Shown: positions 21,466 to 36,270 of the stretch, one piece after another
How the letters are laid out: each line of letters begins with the position of its first letter
How positions within the stretch are numbered: the first letter of the stretch is position 1
Assembly (NCBI GenBank): GCA_023375675.1
Contig: JALQBC010000018.1
Span: 558,001-622,000 of the forward strand
Length of the DNA: 64,000 bases
Direction: 5' to 3'
From: Cytospora piceicola
Lineage: Eukaryota > Ascomycota > Sordariomycetes > Diaporthales > Cytosporaceae
Program-made: the position numbers and the translations under genes
Notes under the pieces: model-generated
Databases searched by the model: none
What the model was told of the DNA's origin: nothing
The model's input: only the letters and a program-made list of their open reading frames with translations

Positions 21466-24400
21466 TGTTACGTAATATATAAATACCGAACGAGATAAAT
21501 TCGTTAAACTAACTTTATTTTAATAGTAAATATAAACCTATTTTAAGTAACTAAAAATAATATTATCTTAATCGATATATAATCTTCTTTCGAAAGGCTA
21601 GTATTCGAAAATACCGAGTAAATCGAATAAGTTACTTTACTTTATACTTTAATAAGAATTAACTAGTTTATTACTTTAAATAGTTTATTAAACTTAAAAG
21701 TAGTAGTTTTAACTTTCTTAATATTCTTTAAATAAAAGTATAACTACTACCGGATAATAAATAATAACCTACTATCTTTTATAAATAGTATATTTTATAT
21801 AAAGTAGAAAAGGGTTTTTAAAAGCTAGCTAAGCTATTATTATCTCGGCATTATTACGCTTAACGGTAATTTTTTTTATCCGGGCTACTATTATAAAAGC
21901 TTCGAGTATATTATAATAAACTTCCGTATATAGCTTAATAACTTCGATAACTACTTTAAAAAAACCGAGAAGCCGGTAGTTCGGGTTTATAATCTTTAGC
22001 TATATAACCTTTTAGCTTAAATTAAACGGCGTTATAATAATATCTTCCTTTATTAAAGTAATAGTAAATATAACTAAAGTACGTCTTTTTTTATATTAAC
22101 GTAATAGACTATTTATAAAGCAGAACTAATTTTAATATATAAACTAATAAGTCGGAACGTTTATTAAAAGTTAAAGGATTAATTATAATAGAATTTATTA
22201 AAATTAACTTATACTTAAGATATATATATAAGTTTAAGCGTTTTATATAAAGTAATTACTCTTACCTTAAATATTCTTAAAAGTTATTAACGAAATAAAG
22301 CTTAATAAATAATAATATAAATTATATACTTTATATCTATATATATTCTTTTTATATATATATAAACAGACTAAATTCCGAATCGGTTCTTTCTTTACTT
22401 TATTAATTTAATATAATATATAACTACGTTTAAAAGATATAGTATATATACTATTACCTATATTTACCTTCGGTTAGTTTTTATAAGAACTTAACTTCCT
22501 TCGGCTTACCGTAGATTATAATAGCTTTAAAGACTTAAAGTATTTATAAGCCGAAAAGAAAAAAGGCGTAACTTACCGTATTAAAGTTTATTATAAGGTT
22601 TATTATCGATCTATACTAGCTTTTAATTATCTTTTTTTTATATAATCTATAGTTTTAGATTTAATACTATACGAAAAGCTAGCGCCGCGGTAATAACTAG
22701 TTAACAAACTCTTTTTCTTATACTTAAAACGGCTTTACTTTATTTATAGGTTTTAAAAAAATATAAATAGAAGCTATATATAGATATTAACTTTAAAGCG
22801 TTACTACTATAGCTACCTTTTTAAATCTTATTCCTTTATATAATATTACTTAAACCTTATATTTAATATTTATTCTACCTTTTTAGCTATCGGATTACTC
22901 GGTAATAGTTTAAATAATACTTTTAGGTACTACTTTTACTTTACCGTTAAAGCTTAAACCTTAATAAGCCGGGTCGTTTTTAAAATATTATCGTAATAAA
23001 AGAAAAGGTAACCTTAATAAATAAAAACCTTTATAAAAGACTTAATAATAGTATAGAAAAGATAGAGAAGCTATAGCCGGTCGACTTTCTTTTAGATTTT
23101 CGATAAACGGTAAAGCTAGTTAAGATTTATAACGATAACGACGTCGAATAAAACCGGTAGCTTATACTCGAACGAAGGGAATATATACTATTATAGCTAT
23201 AGCGTTTTTAAGTTTTCCGGCGTACTTTTAAACTCTTTTAGTACTTAAATCTAAAATAAGATATACTTAAAAGTCGTTAAAGCCGTATATTATTTTATAT
23301 TAGCCGTTTACTTATATACCGAAAAGGCTAACGTATTTAAAGAAAATAGGGCGGTTTATATTCCGAATATATTAATAAAATAAGTAGTCTACTCCGGTAT
23401 AGTAAAAAAGCGTAGTTATAATACTTTATTTTACTTTAGTTAATATAATACAGCTTTTAAGTAAAATAGTTAAGATTAATATAAAGCGAGTTATAGTATA
23501 AATAGCTACTGTTATATTTAATAAACAGCTTATACTTAACTAAGTTATTAAGTTAGATTTTACTTTATAGTTAGTATTCTGTTAAGAATTTAAGCTAATA
23601 TTTTAAATAATATAGTAATATAGTTCTTTTCTTTATAAGACTTTATATTATTAGTACTATACTAGCTTTAAGGTAAACGATTTACTATATAAGGTACGAC
23701 TAGCTTCGGGTATACCGCCGGCTTAAAATTCTATATTAAGGTTTCCGGTAATACTGCTTTTTATTCGAAGGTTAAAAGGACGTATATACTAAAATACTTA
23801 TATATAATGCCTTATAAGTTTATTAGCTTAGCTATACGTTAGTTTAGCTTTTATTTCGCTTTATATATAAGTTAAAAAACCTCTTTTTACTATATAAAGA
23901 CTTTATTCGACCGCTTAATATTATAAACAGATATAACCTTAAAGTAATTCTTATAGTAGTTTTAACGTTTTTTTAAAACGTAAGTTTTAAAGTTTATACT
24001 AAAACCGACTAAGTAGTTATCTAAGTACTTTAAAAGGCTACCGATAGAAATACGATAAAATACTTTATCGTTATTATAGTTATAGGCTAATAGCTAGATT
24101 TATCTTTTATAAGGCTATATTACTAAAAGGTCGACGGTAATAAAAGTATAGCCTATAGCTTTACTATAAACCTTTTATTAATATTATATATATATATAAC
24201 GCTATAGATTCTATAGCTATAAGAAAGGCTTTTTATAAAAGATACCGTCGAGCCGCCTTTCGTAGTATTAATATATTAAGCCTTATTCGTCGTTTATAAT
24301 AGCGTTATAATACCGGGTAAGAGGCCTTTTATACTTCTCGGCGTTATAGCTAAGTATTTTTAACTTTTAACGCTATCGAAGTATCCGATAGTTATTTATA

Positions 24401-26149
24401 GCTATTCTTAAAGTCGAAGTACTTCGAGTATTATCTTAATTTATTATTATAGTAATCGGAGCGTTTAACTTTACTACCTGCGATAGTAACAGTTTTATAT
24501 AACTTTTAAAAAACTATAGTTTAGTTAAAAATACTTTTATTTATTAAGGTATATATATATTTATTATAACTCTTTTATATAATTTAATATAAGTAACTTA
24601 TTAAGTTTAGGTTTTTCTATAGTAAAGAACGTAATTATCTTTTATACCGGAAATATATTTTAAAAGACTAATAATATAGTATATAAATATAATTATAAAT
24701 AAGTAGTAAAGTATAAAAATACCGATATATAATAACGTTAAACGAGATTCCTTTACTTTTTATTTATTTAAAACTTTTTACCTAATTTAAAGGTTATTTT
24801 ATAAACAGTATTAATAATTAGCGAAATATAATAGATATAATAACTTACCTTTATTTACTATTTTATCCGACGCTTTTTAAAATAGTTATAATTTTAAATA
24901 AACCGAGCAGCTATTTTTAGTTTATAGTATATAAAAGACTATAAATAATACAGTAACGGTTTTTAGCCTATACTTTAAGTATATAAAGAGAGATAAAGTT
25001 ATCGATAAAGCCGACCTATATATTAGTTATACCGGTTAGCTCTTTTATAATCGTAGTTTTTAAAGTATCGGCGACGTATATATAATAAAACTTCCGGATA
25101 TCGTTTTTACCTTTCTTTAACTTACGCCGGAAGGGGTTTATAAAGTAATCGAGACTTAGCTAGTCGAAGGTTTTATTTATAACCTACTTTCTTTCTATAT
25201 TCGAAAGGATAAGGGTATTTTTTTTAGACCTATTCTGCTCGGAATATAAGATAGTATAAAATACTTCGGTATTAAAGTATAAGGGCTTAATTTAAAACCG
25301 TATAATATTATTAACGTTTTTATTATAGATAAAACTGTTATTTAATATAGTTAGCGGCTTTATACTTAAGAAGACAGGTTTAAAATATATTAATACTAGT
25401 TTATAAAACGATAAGAGTTAAAACCTATATAAAAAATACGAGACTTTAAAAATAAGATTTTAAATAGTAAAAAATATAAAGGCGACGACGATATATAAGT
25501 TTAAAACGGTAAAATATAAGATAAAAGGCGATATTAAAGATATACCGGAAAGAAAGTAATATAAAAAACGTTAAAGTATACTGTTATATAGTTTTTATTT
25601 ATATAACTATAGGTATTCTTTATTTTTTATTTATCTGTTAAAGACTAACGTTAAAACACTTCGAGTAGCTAACTTCGAAATACTTTAATATTAGCCTTTT
25701 TAGTAATAATTATACTAACTTTATAATTTATATTTCTTCCGGTATCTTAGTTACTTAATAGTAAGATATTATAAGCGGCTAACCTTATAATACCTTACTA
25801 CTAAATAAATACGATATTAAAAAAAAACTAAATACTATCGTTATATTTATTTTAAACCCGTTTAAAGTATATACCTGTCTTTATTATAAGTTCGACTAAC
25901 TATATTATAGTTTAATAATTCTAAATCGTATTAAGTGTTATAACTAAGCGGCTAACCTTAAAAACTATACTTAATATATCCTTTAATTGTATTATCCGAA
26001 ACTACCTTTTTTAACCTTTTTAATTTAAGTAGCAGATATAATATTACGTTACTTTAACGTATTTATATATATATACCTAAGACGTTATATTAACGGAAGC
26101 TAAACTTCGACGGCTTAGATAGTCTATTTATTTAATACCTTTTCGTTAG

Positions 26150-26300
26150 TAGATTTAATCTTACCGAGTAGTTTATTTTATATTTAGGTATAATTTCGCC
26201 GGGTAGTTTATTTTATATTTAGCTATAATCTTATTAGGTAGTTTTTATATTTAGCTATAATTTCGCCGAGTAGATATAATCTTATCGAGTGCTTTTTAAT
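26150..26300. repeat. 35-bp tandem array, three to four units
   Basis: GTAGTTTATTTTATATTTAG recurs at about 26168, 26203 and, shortened, 26238, alternating with TTTCGCCGGGTA/TCTTATTAGGTA. The period is not a multiple of three. Confidence 0.6.
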
Positions 26301-27699
26301 CTTTTTATTTATAAATTTATAAGTATAAAGAACGAGGGTATTTAGTTATAAGAGCTTTTAATAATAATCTCGCCGGAAGTTTACTTATTTATTTATACTA
26401 TAGTATTGTTAAATATAAACGATAAAGTATACGCTTTCCGGCTATATATCTATATCTTATTTAATAATAATAATTACTTCCGGCGGTAACTTTATTAAAT
26501 ATAAGGAAAAAGGTTTACCCGGTTATAAAGTACTATAAGGAAAAGGGTGTTTAATAATAATAACTACCTTCGGTAGTAATCTCGTTAAGTATAAGAAAGT
26601 ACGGTAGTAAGCTATAAGTAAAAAAGGGTGTCTAATAATAATAAATACTTCGACTTATCGTTATACAGTTTAAAATTAGCTATATATATTATTACTAATA
26701 GCGAGATTTATATTAATAGACTTTTAGTTCTACTTTTTACTTAGTTATAAAAACCGGTTTTTATATACGATATTCTGCTTTAGTAAAATGTTTAAACTTA
26801 TAAGCTATATATTTTTACTTATGTTTTTTTATACGATAGCTGTTACTTTCTTATATTATAAGCTTAAATATTTAACTTTATAAACTAAAGTTATTACCGG
26901 TATATCTATATATATAAACTATTACTTTTTTAATAAGTTTAAGTCGGCTTTTACTATTTCCGTATATAATAAACTATTATTTTATCGTAAGATAATGTTT
27001 ATATACCGGCCGTTATAAAGAAAGGTGTCTAATAAGTCTTTACTACCTATATTTTATCGTAAAGGCGGCTATAAACAGTAAGCCCGGCCTTTTAAAGCGA
27101 CGGTATACGATATATAAGTATAAATCTGCTATCGTATATTTCGCTTTACGTATTAAATACTTTTTAAATTTTATTAGCTATTTATATTTTTCTATTTATA
27201 TCTTTCTGTTTATATTTTTCTATTTATATCTTTCTGTCTATATCTTCTTTATTTATATCTTCGTTATTTATATAAGCCTCTCTGTCCTTACCTTTTTAAA
27301 GCGTTATTATAACTATTAAGCCGACTTTTTTTATAACTTAAAGTAAAGGAATAAAGCTTATAGCCTTCTATTTACCTTTAACGGCCTTACTTATAACCGT
27401 AATAATTATATTACTTTTTAAGCTATTTACAACTTAAACGTCTTATAGCCTTTCTATATAATAGTATTCTCCTTTATCTGTTCTACCGTTTCCTTTAAAA
27501 AGGATAGTATAGTTAAGAATACTTAAGAACGTTTTAAGGTAAGATATAGTAATATAAAAAAAAAAGACATTCTCTTTACTATCGTATATACTATTATAGA
27601 CGTAGCTAAGTTACGTTACTTAAATAGGTTTAAAATATATAGCTTAATCGATATTATTAATAAAGCTATAAGCGATAACTCGACTAACTCTTTCCGGAG

Positions 27700-27960
27700 A
27701 ACTATAGACGGTAACTTAACTAATACCTTCGGAGTTATAAACAGAAACTTAACTAACGTCTTAAGAACTATAGACGGTCTAACTAACTTTAAAATAGCTA
27801 TAAACGGCTTAACTAACTTCGGAATAGCTATAAACGGCTTAATTAATACCTTCGGAAAAATTACAAATAAAAACTTAACTAACGCCTTTAAAATAACTAT
27901 AAATAACGCCTTCAGAACGACTATAAATAACGCCTTTAAAAAGACTATAAACAAAAAGCC
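27700..27960. repeat. 24-bp and 30-bp short tandem repeats
   Basis: Units built on CTTAACTAACTTCGGAATAG and GCCTTTAAAATAACTATAAA recur: CGGCTT at 27805 and 27835 (30 bp), GCC at 27884, 27908 and 27932 (24 bp). They keep one minus-strand frame open for 112 codons (27616-27954), giving a simple Ile/Leu/Lys/Val pattern. I treat that as an artefact of repeats in RIP-mutated DNA. Confidence 0.65.
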
Positions 27961-30900
27961 GACTTATACGTTCGACAGAACGTATACCTTTAAAAAGCCT
28001 ATACGTTCCGGCTTTAACGTTAATACCGGAGATATTTTAGCCTTAGCTACTAGTTTCCCGGCTAAGCTACTTATTAAATCTTACTAAATAAGTCTCTTTT
28101 ATATAAAGTTTATAGCTTAGCTAATATAAATAATAACCGGAAAACCTTTTTATCGCCTTTAACGATAAGGTTAAAGGCTTTAATATAAAAACTATCCGGA
28201 AAGGTAAAATATTAAAAGGCTAAGCTATTACTTATATCGAAGCCGGTAAAGCTATTAAAAGAATAATAGTTAAAACCGACTTCGATACTCTTAGCTAAAA
28301 ACGTATAATCGATACAGTTAAGTCTATTAATAAGTTTTTATATATCCTTACGAAAGCGGCCGTTATTATAATATTAGTATATCGTTTTTATTTAGCTCGA
28401 AAAGCTAAAGCTAATATTATATAAAACGATAGTAACGATAAATAAAGTAAAAGAGATAAAGCTTAATAGTATATCTAGTTCTTAATACTAACCGACGAGT
28501 TATACTTTCTAAATAGCCTAAATCTTATATATATATATAGATATAGAATTATAAGTAATACTTTTTTCTACTTTAGTTTTATTCTAAAGTAACGGTTTTA
28601 ATACTTACTTTAGTTTAATATATTATAAACTATTTTTAATTTAGAAATTTTATTTTAAATTTATATAAAGGTTACAGCTTATTAATTAACCGGCCGAATA
28701 ATTAACAGTTTTAATTATAAGAAGTATATTCTTAACCTAACGTAGTAACTATAACTACTTTATTATATTTAGTACTCTTAATATTATAATTAAAAGTCGC
28801 GGGAAATAGCCGTTCGGTACCGAATATAGTTATATAACTTTTACCGTTAAAATTTAAGTAAGGAGTTTATAAATTCGATAACCTATTATAAAGTTTAAAA
28901 CTAAATAACTAAATAATTAATTTATTTACTATAAAAAGGCCTGTTCGTAATATTTAAACTAATTATAATATCGCTATTACTATAAGGCTCTTTTAACCTT
29001 TTAATATAGTTATTTCTCTCCCGGTTATAAGCAGCTATATCGGTATATATACCCGAGTAGTAGGCTAAACCGGTTTTTCTCTCTTTTAATCGTTAAAACT
29101 ACTACGATTTTAAAATAATACCCTTATATACTAAAGCTATAAATAATCTAAACGATAGAATACCTTTCTATATTTAAACGTAAAGTACTATAAACGCTAT
29201 AAAAACCGGGGCTATAGCCGTCGAACCTATAGCTAAAGCCTTTTTAAATTTATAGGTTTATCGCTTATAAGCTTAAAATAAAGGTTTCGAAAGAAGCTAT
29301 AAGTATACTTAAACTCTTATCTTTACTCTTTTTAAGCAGCGTTAGCTATCTTAATACCGAACTTACGACTAAAACGCCTTAAAGTATTATTATCGGCTTC
29401 TACTTACTGCTTAACTTTAAGTTTAAAGGCCTTTTCTAATATTATATTTACTAGTATAAAACCTTTATTATTATCGACTTTACTATTTAAAAAGATAATT
29501 TTATTATTTCTACCGAAAAGACTATTATCTATTATAATATCTTTATCTTTACTTTTTTCGTCTATTATAAAGACGGTAAAAGGAAAGAACGTAAGAGGTT
29601 TATATTAGCTATCTCTGTTTTTACCTTCCTCGCCTTCTTCTACTACAATAAGAAAAGGAGTTATTACTATAGAAGCGATAAGAAAAGCAGGTATAGAAAG
29701 TTTTTACTATATAACCTAACTAAGCTACGATATACTAAAAAAAAAAGCAAGCTACTAATAATAATAAGCTTTTTTATAGTATATATAGTTAGCGTAGGTA
29801 TTATTAATATAAAACTTAATCTTTAAACCGTTTACCTTTTTTAGGTTAATATAGTATTTAATAAAAAGACTATTACCTTTTATATACCGTCGGTAAAAAC
29901 CGAGTATATAAATACCTATAATTTATATAAATAAAGCGATAAGGTTTTTAACTTAATATATACCTCGGCTATTACTTATACTCTATAGATAAAAGTAAAC
30001 GTTTTATTATAAGTTACGAACGACTATATTTATAGCCGGTAAGTCGAGTTATAATACTATTAGTAAGGAAAAAAAAAGGAGAAGGGATAATATTTATTAA
30101 TTATTTAACCTTATAGTTTATCGGGCGGCGGTTACTTAAAAATCTTATAACTAAATCTAAATACCTCGCTTTAATAACCTTTTAAATAAACCTTAATATA
30201 ATTAGGGCCTTTAAGTAATAGCGTTAATTAGAATATAACCGTTTAGTAAACCGGTCGATAAAGTTTAATAACAGATTTACTAAAACCTTACTTTAAAGAA
30301 CTTACGGTTTAAAAAAGTATTAAAGAAGGTAGTAGAGTTAAAGGTTATAAAAGGAGTAACAGAAGATATTATTAAATAAGTAATTAATTTAAATAGTATT
30401 AAAGTATATATATTAAAAAAGTGTATTATACTTATTAAAAGATTAAGAAAAAGGTTAACTATAATATTTATTATTAAAAAACGCTAAACGTTAATGTTTT
30501 ACTATAGTTTAATATAACGCTTATATAGTTAAAGTAACCGGTTTAATAACCGGTCGCGTTATTATAATAACACGTTACTATATAGGTAACTATAGTAATA
30601 TACGTTTTAAATCTAAATACTAACTATATTTATATTAAAACTAATAGTATAGCTTTTATATAGCTAATATAACCGGTTCGGCTACCGGTTATATTATTAT
30701 AATAACGTATTTCTATATAGGTTATAACTATTATATTAAATAGTTAAGTTATAAATACTATAGTAGTATTATATATATAATCTTAATTTAAGCTATTAAA
30801 ATCTATTATATTATATACCTTACTTAGATTTAAATTAGGTATAAAATATAAATCTATAGAAACTAGCTTTTTAACGTTTACTTAAAGGTTTTTAAAAACC

Positions 30901-31820
30901 TTTAAGCCTTTTACCTTTATATACCTTATTACTTTTACGTACGTTACCTTATCGACTTACCTTCTCGCTTTATATTCTTTACTAAACCTGTTTTTTAGAT
31001 AACTATAATCGTTAAAACTAGTTTAAATAGTTACTTTATACTTAACAGTTAAATCTGTCTTATACCTTACTTATTTTTATTAATAATACTACCTTACCTA
31101 TACCTACTTAAGTACTTAGATATAGTACTATAATAAACGTATAAATATAACGCGCTTTAATTAAGTTATCGTTTAATTATATAATCGGAATAATATAAGT
31201 AAGTTAAAGTATCTGTTTTATAACGTGCTTATAATCTAACTCGATATAATAGCCTGCTCTTTTTATATTATAGTAAAGTTACTTCTCGGTCTTTTACTTT
31301 AAGACATTTATTAACTTAAAGGTAAATTCCTTTAAAAATCGATAACGTAACTATTAATATTAAAGCCGATAAACTAAAGAATAACTAGCCCGATATTTAC
31401 TTTAATATATACCTTTTAGCTGTAAGTAATTAAAAGCTTAAGCTATATATCGATAACCTGTTTACTATAAACCCCGATAAAGAGATAATATTTACAATCC
31501 TTATTCGGCTAAGCGTCCGGCTTATAGCCTGCTTTACTATTAACGATAAGTTTAGTAATAACTTACTCGATACCTTTATATAAAAGAAAAGTACGGTAAA
31601 AGCTATACTAGTATAGTTATATAAATATAAATAAGTATAGTATAACGCTTTTACTAATAGCGGTTATATTAAAGATAGCTTTTATAAGGTATATTAAAGT
31701 ATAAAATATAGCCTCGGGTATAAAGTACTTTTTATATATTACTACCGGCTTAAAGGTATTTATAATAAAGGTATTTTCGGTAAAAAGTATAGTAACTCTT
31801 TATAAAAGAAAGATATAATA

Positions 31821-32105
31821 GTAGTAAAAGACTTAGACAATATAGATAAAGTAAAAGACCGGGATAATATAAATAATATTAAGGACTTAAACGATATAAG
31901 CGATATAAAAGACTTAGACGATATATACAACGTTAAAGACTTAAATAATATTAAGGATATAAACGATATAAACGATATAGAAGACTCGGACAGTATAGAT
32001 AAAGTAAAGGATTTAGATAGTACAACTAAAGTAAAAGACTAAAATAATATAGATAGTTTCTAAGAAATAGAAGTTAAAAGTATAGAAAGTACTTATAAGA
32101 AGTAA
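31821..32105 (+). pseudogene. Remnant of a repetitive Asp/Lys-rich coding stretch
   Basis: The plus frame from 31821 stays open for 72 codons and reads as short repeats such as KDLNDISDIKDLDDI and DSIDKVKDLDS. It then meets TAA and TAG codons. The same frame can be followed upstream to about 31083 with stops that RIP could have made from CAA, CAG or TGG, but stop density there (about 1 in 13) is not clearly below background, so only the repeat part is supported. No family is recognised. Confidence 0.35.
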
Positions 32106-32289
32106 ATATAAAGAAAATAAAGGTTAAATTATATTAATAACTTTTTAGAAATAAAGGTTTATAGTATAAATATTTAAAAAAGGAATATATTTCTTTTAGT
32201 TTATAATTAGACTAATATAGTCTATAACTAAATAAAAAAACAGATTTTATCTTAAAGTTAATCTAAGATATCTTAATACTCTATAACGT

Positions 32290-32570
32290 TATATCTTTTA
32301 GTATTATATCGTTAATATACCTCCGGTATTATACCTTTTAATAATATATCGTTAATATACCTCTGGTATTATATTTTTTAACAATATACCTTTAATATAC
32401 CTTTAATATTATATCTTTTAATATTATATCCTTTAATATTTATTATCCTTTAAACTTAAAGATCCTCTTAATACTAAGTATCCCTCGGAATTAAGTATTA
32501 TTAGGTAGTGGATATTATTAGGTAGTAGATATTATTAGATAGTAGATATTATTAAGCGGTAGATATTATA
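32290..32570. repeat. 40-bp and ~20-bp AT-rich tandem repeats
   Basis: GTTAATATACCTCCGGTATT and variants recur at 32311 and 32351 (40 bp), with a further degenerate copy. From about 32505, GTAGTAGATATTATTAG-type units of about 20 bp recur four times. Confidence 0.6.
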
Positions 32571-34922
32571 GGCTGTTTTTTAAGACTTTTTTAAAGATTA
32601 ACTATTATATAGTTAACCTTTTTATTATAATATATTTAAACTCGAGAACTATAATATAAACTGTTAGAATATATCCTCTTTTAATAGATAACCTTTACCT
32701 TTTTTAAAACGACTTATTTTAAATATCTTTACTACTATTTATACTAAGGTTAGCTACCTTTAAATACAGCTCTTTAATAAGAAAAGAGTTAGGTAGTATA
32801 TAAAGAAGCTTAAAAGCTAGTATATCTATTAATAAATCTATTCTGTTAGTAATCCCTCTATAGTTTTAAATAAAGAAACGGGTAAGGTTTATTAAAAAAG
32901 CTTTAACCGTTTATCTTTAAGTAACGTATTTAACGTTACTTAAAATAAGATAAGGTATTTCGTATCTATAAGTAATACTTTAAAAGAATATATAGGTATA
33001 CTTATCTATTAAATTAAAAGGACGGTTTTTAGTAAAGACTAAACCTTTAAAACTAAAGCCGGCTTATATATTATAATACGTTATAACCTTAACTAGTAAA
33101 CTAGGTTTTTATAATAAGATCGTTAAATTAATTATAAAGAAAGATAGAAAAAGTATATTTACGTTAATAATCCTAATAATTAGGTTACCGAGTATATTAA
33201 AGTTATCTGTCTTTCTTATAAACTTAAAGTTAAAACTACTAGTTGCTAAAGTTACCGCTAGCTTAGTAAAAGGCTTTTAAATATCTTTTAACTTATATAC
33301 TAGCTTAAAAGGTAAAGCAAGGTATAATAGTAACACTAAGTCTTTAATAAAAGCCTTTACTATATAGATATTTATTATAAAGCCTTCTGTTAACGGCTAG
33401 CTTTAAATAATATAATATATTAAGTATATACGATAAGAATTAAAAGGAAATATATCTTATTATAATATACTTATACCTAGATAAGCGGAAGTACTATAAG
33501 TATTTTAAGCTACTTATAAAGTTAGACTTATAGCTGTATAGGTATATAATTAAAGAACTAAGGCGTATATCGGTATTTTTATAGTTTAGATTATTAACGA
33601 AAATAGTTAAATAGACGTAGTAAAGAACTTCGGTAAACTTGTTAATAAGATAGTATATTAACTTATATAGACCGTACTTATTAGTAGTAAAAGGCTAAGT
33701 ATTATCTTTACTATTATAGATAGTAATATCGGTCGAAGGAGTATAAGGTAGTTCTCTACCTTAACTACTAAGACCTTTACTAAATAAATTAAGGTTAGAC
33801 TATATAGTAGTTCTAAAAAACTATTACTTCGTATTAAAGCTTATTATAATATTATTATCGTACTCGCCTTTATTAAAGGTAAAGGGCTTTTAAGTATCTA
33901 TATTTAGATTAGTCTTTTATATAGCTAGTCTTTTACCTAAACTCTTTTATAATTACTATACCGTATAAATAAGGCTTTATACCTTTATATTAAAACTAAT
34001 TAACTAAGAGGTATTATTACCTATATTAGATATAATAGCGAAAGGTAAGCTAAGACTAAAAGCGGGGGTAGAAAAAAGGGTATTATTATATATTAGTTCT
34101 TATTTAATTACTCGGCCTGCTTTATTTAAGATAAAACTACTAATTATAGCTTAAAGCTGTTAAAGAGTAACGTTTTATATAAAGCTGTTAGTAGGAAAGG
34201 AGATATTTAAGTTAGTACTATTAGTATTATAACGAATAGATATACTATAGGTAGGTTATTAAGTAAAAGGTTTTATAAGAGTACTTTATATATTAAAAGA
34301 AGAAAACTAGCGACTAATAGTAAGAGTTATAATAGTCTGAATTTTATTATTTAATAAAGACGGAGTAATAAGCTTATACTTACTTATATCGTACTTAATG
34401 TTTTCTTCTTTGCTAATATCGAGGATATTAATAATATTTTAAGATTAATAACTCGGTAATACGATTTATAAGGTATAGGCCGCGCCTTTAGCGGGCTTAG
34501 TAAGCTTAAGCTACTTAAATCTACTACTTATCTTAAAGTCTATAGTAGATTTAATAATAGTAGATTAAAAAGGAATTAAATAAAAAGAAAAGAATTATTA
34601 ATTAAGGTATACGATTTTAGGTTTTAAATAGGTTATAAAAGTAAAGAAGATATAAAGCGTAGAATAGTTAGAAGTAAAAGGTTTAGTTTTTAATAAGCTT
34701 AAAGGGTATTATAAGTAAAATAAGCTAAAAAAAGGTAAAGCCGGTAATTATCGATTAAATAAACACAGAAACTAATATTATTAACTAAGAAAACGCGGGG
34801 TAACGAAAGCTAATATTATTAGTTAACACGATTCTAACAGGTATATATAAGTAGATACCTTACCTACTAGTTATATAGTAATTACGTTTTTCTATACCTG
34901 CTTAATAACTTAACGCTTCTGT

Positions 34923-36270
34923 TTTTAACTATTTTACCTTTATAAAAAAGGAATTAACCTTTACTTTAATCGAAAGTATAAAGTCGATTACAACTTTCTC
35001 TTAATTTAAACTTTGTATTTTTCTAATTAGTTAAGCTATTAAGCCGTTATAATAGCGCTTAAACAGAATAATAAAACTACGGCTACTAAGCCCGACCTGT
35101 TAGTTAAGCCTAACGTTAAAAATACAGCTTATACTACCGGTTTTAGTATTTAATTTAATACCGTTATTTAAACTACCCCTTTTACCTAAAGTAAGTTTAC
35201 TTATAGCTTATAATATATCTGTTAGTTTACTTTAAATAACTTTATAAAGTTATTTTACTAAAGCGATAATTATTAGACTATTAAAGTTAGTACCTTTACG
35301 CCTTTACGCTATAAGTAGTAGGTATAGACTTTTAGACCTTTTACTTTAAAAGACGATACTTCGTTACTTAACCTTAATAAGTCTACTCCTTTTACCTTTA
35401 AAACTTACGAATCCCCTTTAATAATTACTAATAATTACGACGATAAAGGCGTTAAGGTTATAATTTTAATTCTTAACGTTAACTTAAGCGATATTATCTT
35501 ATAAAAGCTGTTAAAGATTCTTAAGACTATCGGTTATAAAAAGGCTATAAGAATAAAGTATAAGAACTCCTTTCCTGCCGACTTTAATATTAGTCTTACC
35601 GCTTATAATAGTAATATAACGGCTATTAATCTAAATAATAAAAATACTTAAGTAACGTTAATAAGACAGAATATAATTACTAAAGGTAAGTAACCCGAAA
35701 AGCCCCTTTAAGGTATTTTCGGTTAAGTCTTTTAAAATATAAAGTATAGTAAACTCTTTCTTAATAGTACTAACACTATATTTTATAAAAGCCTTTATAT
35801 TTTAATACCTTTTAGCTATAAAGATAATAATAAAGATTATATAAGTAACGAGATATTAGTCGATTTCGGAGATAACTTAAGTAAAAGGCTTAATAAGCTA
35901 CTTAAAAATAATATAGTTAATATTAGTATCCCGGTTCTTTAAGAATATAAAAAGCGAAGTATTTTTTTATAGGCCGATTATAGTCTGTAGTATTAATTTA
36001 TAAACTTAGTTTTTAAGGAAATTAGTTTAATCGAAGTCTACTACTTTTAATATTTCGATATATTTATAGCGAAAGTTATATTATTATTTTAAAAAAAATA
36101 CTTTTTAATTACTTAATTATATAACTATTCTTTTAGTTCGGAAAGTAGTATTCGATGCTTATATTATAAGTCGGCTAACCTTTATAACTATATTATAATA
36201 TATACTATCTTTTAACCTTATTAAACTTTTTTATATTAATAATATACTTTTTATAAAGTAAACTTACTAC
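34923..36270 (+). pseudogene. Possible RIP-killed coding frame, unrecognised
   Basis: One plus frame can be read over about 450 codons with only TAA and TAG interruptions. Long open parts include TYESPLIITNNYDDKGVKV and RIKYKNSFPADFNISLTAYN. RIP turns CAA, CAG and TGG into TAA or TAG, so such stops are expected in a dead gene. TGA is rare everywhere here because TpG has been removed, so this is weak evidence. I recognise no domain. Confidence 0.22.

Noticed and set aside
27616..27954. 112-aa minus frame in the AT-rich block
   Set aside because: Only Ile, Leu, Lys, Val, Phe and Pro repeats; it arises from 24/30-bp tandem repeats in RIP-mutated DNA.
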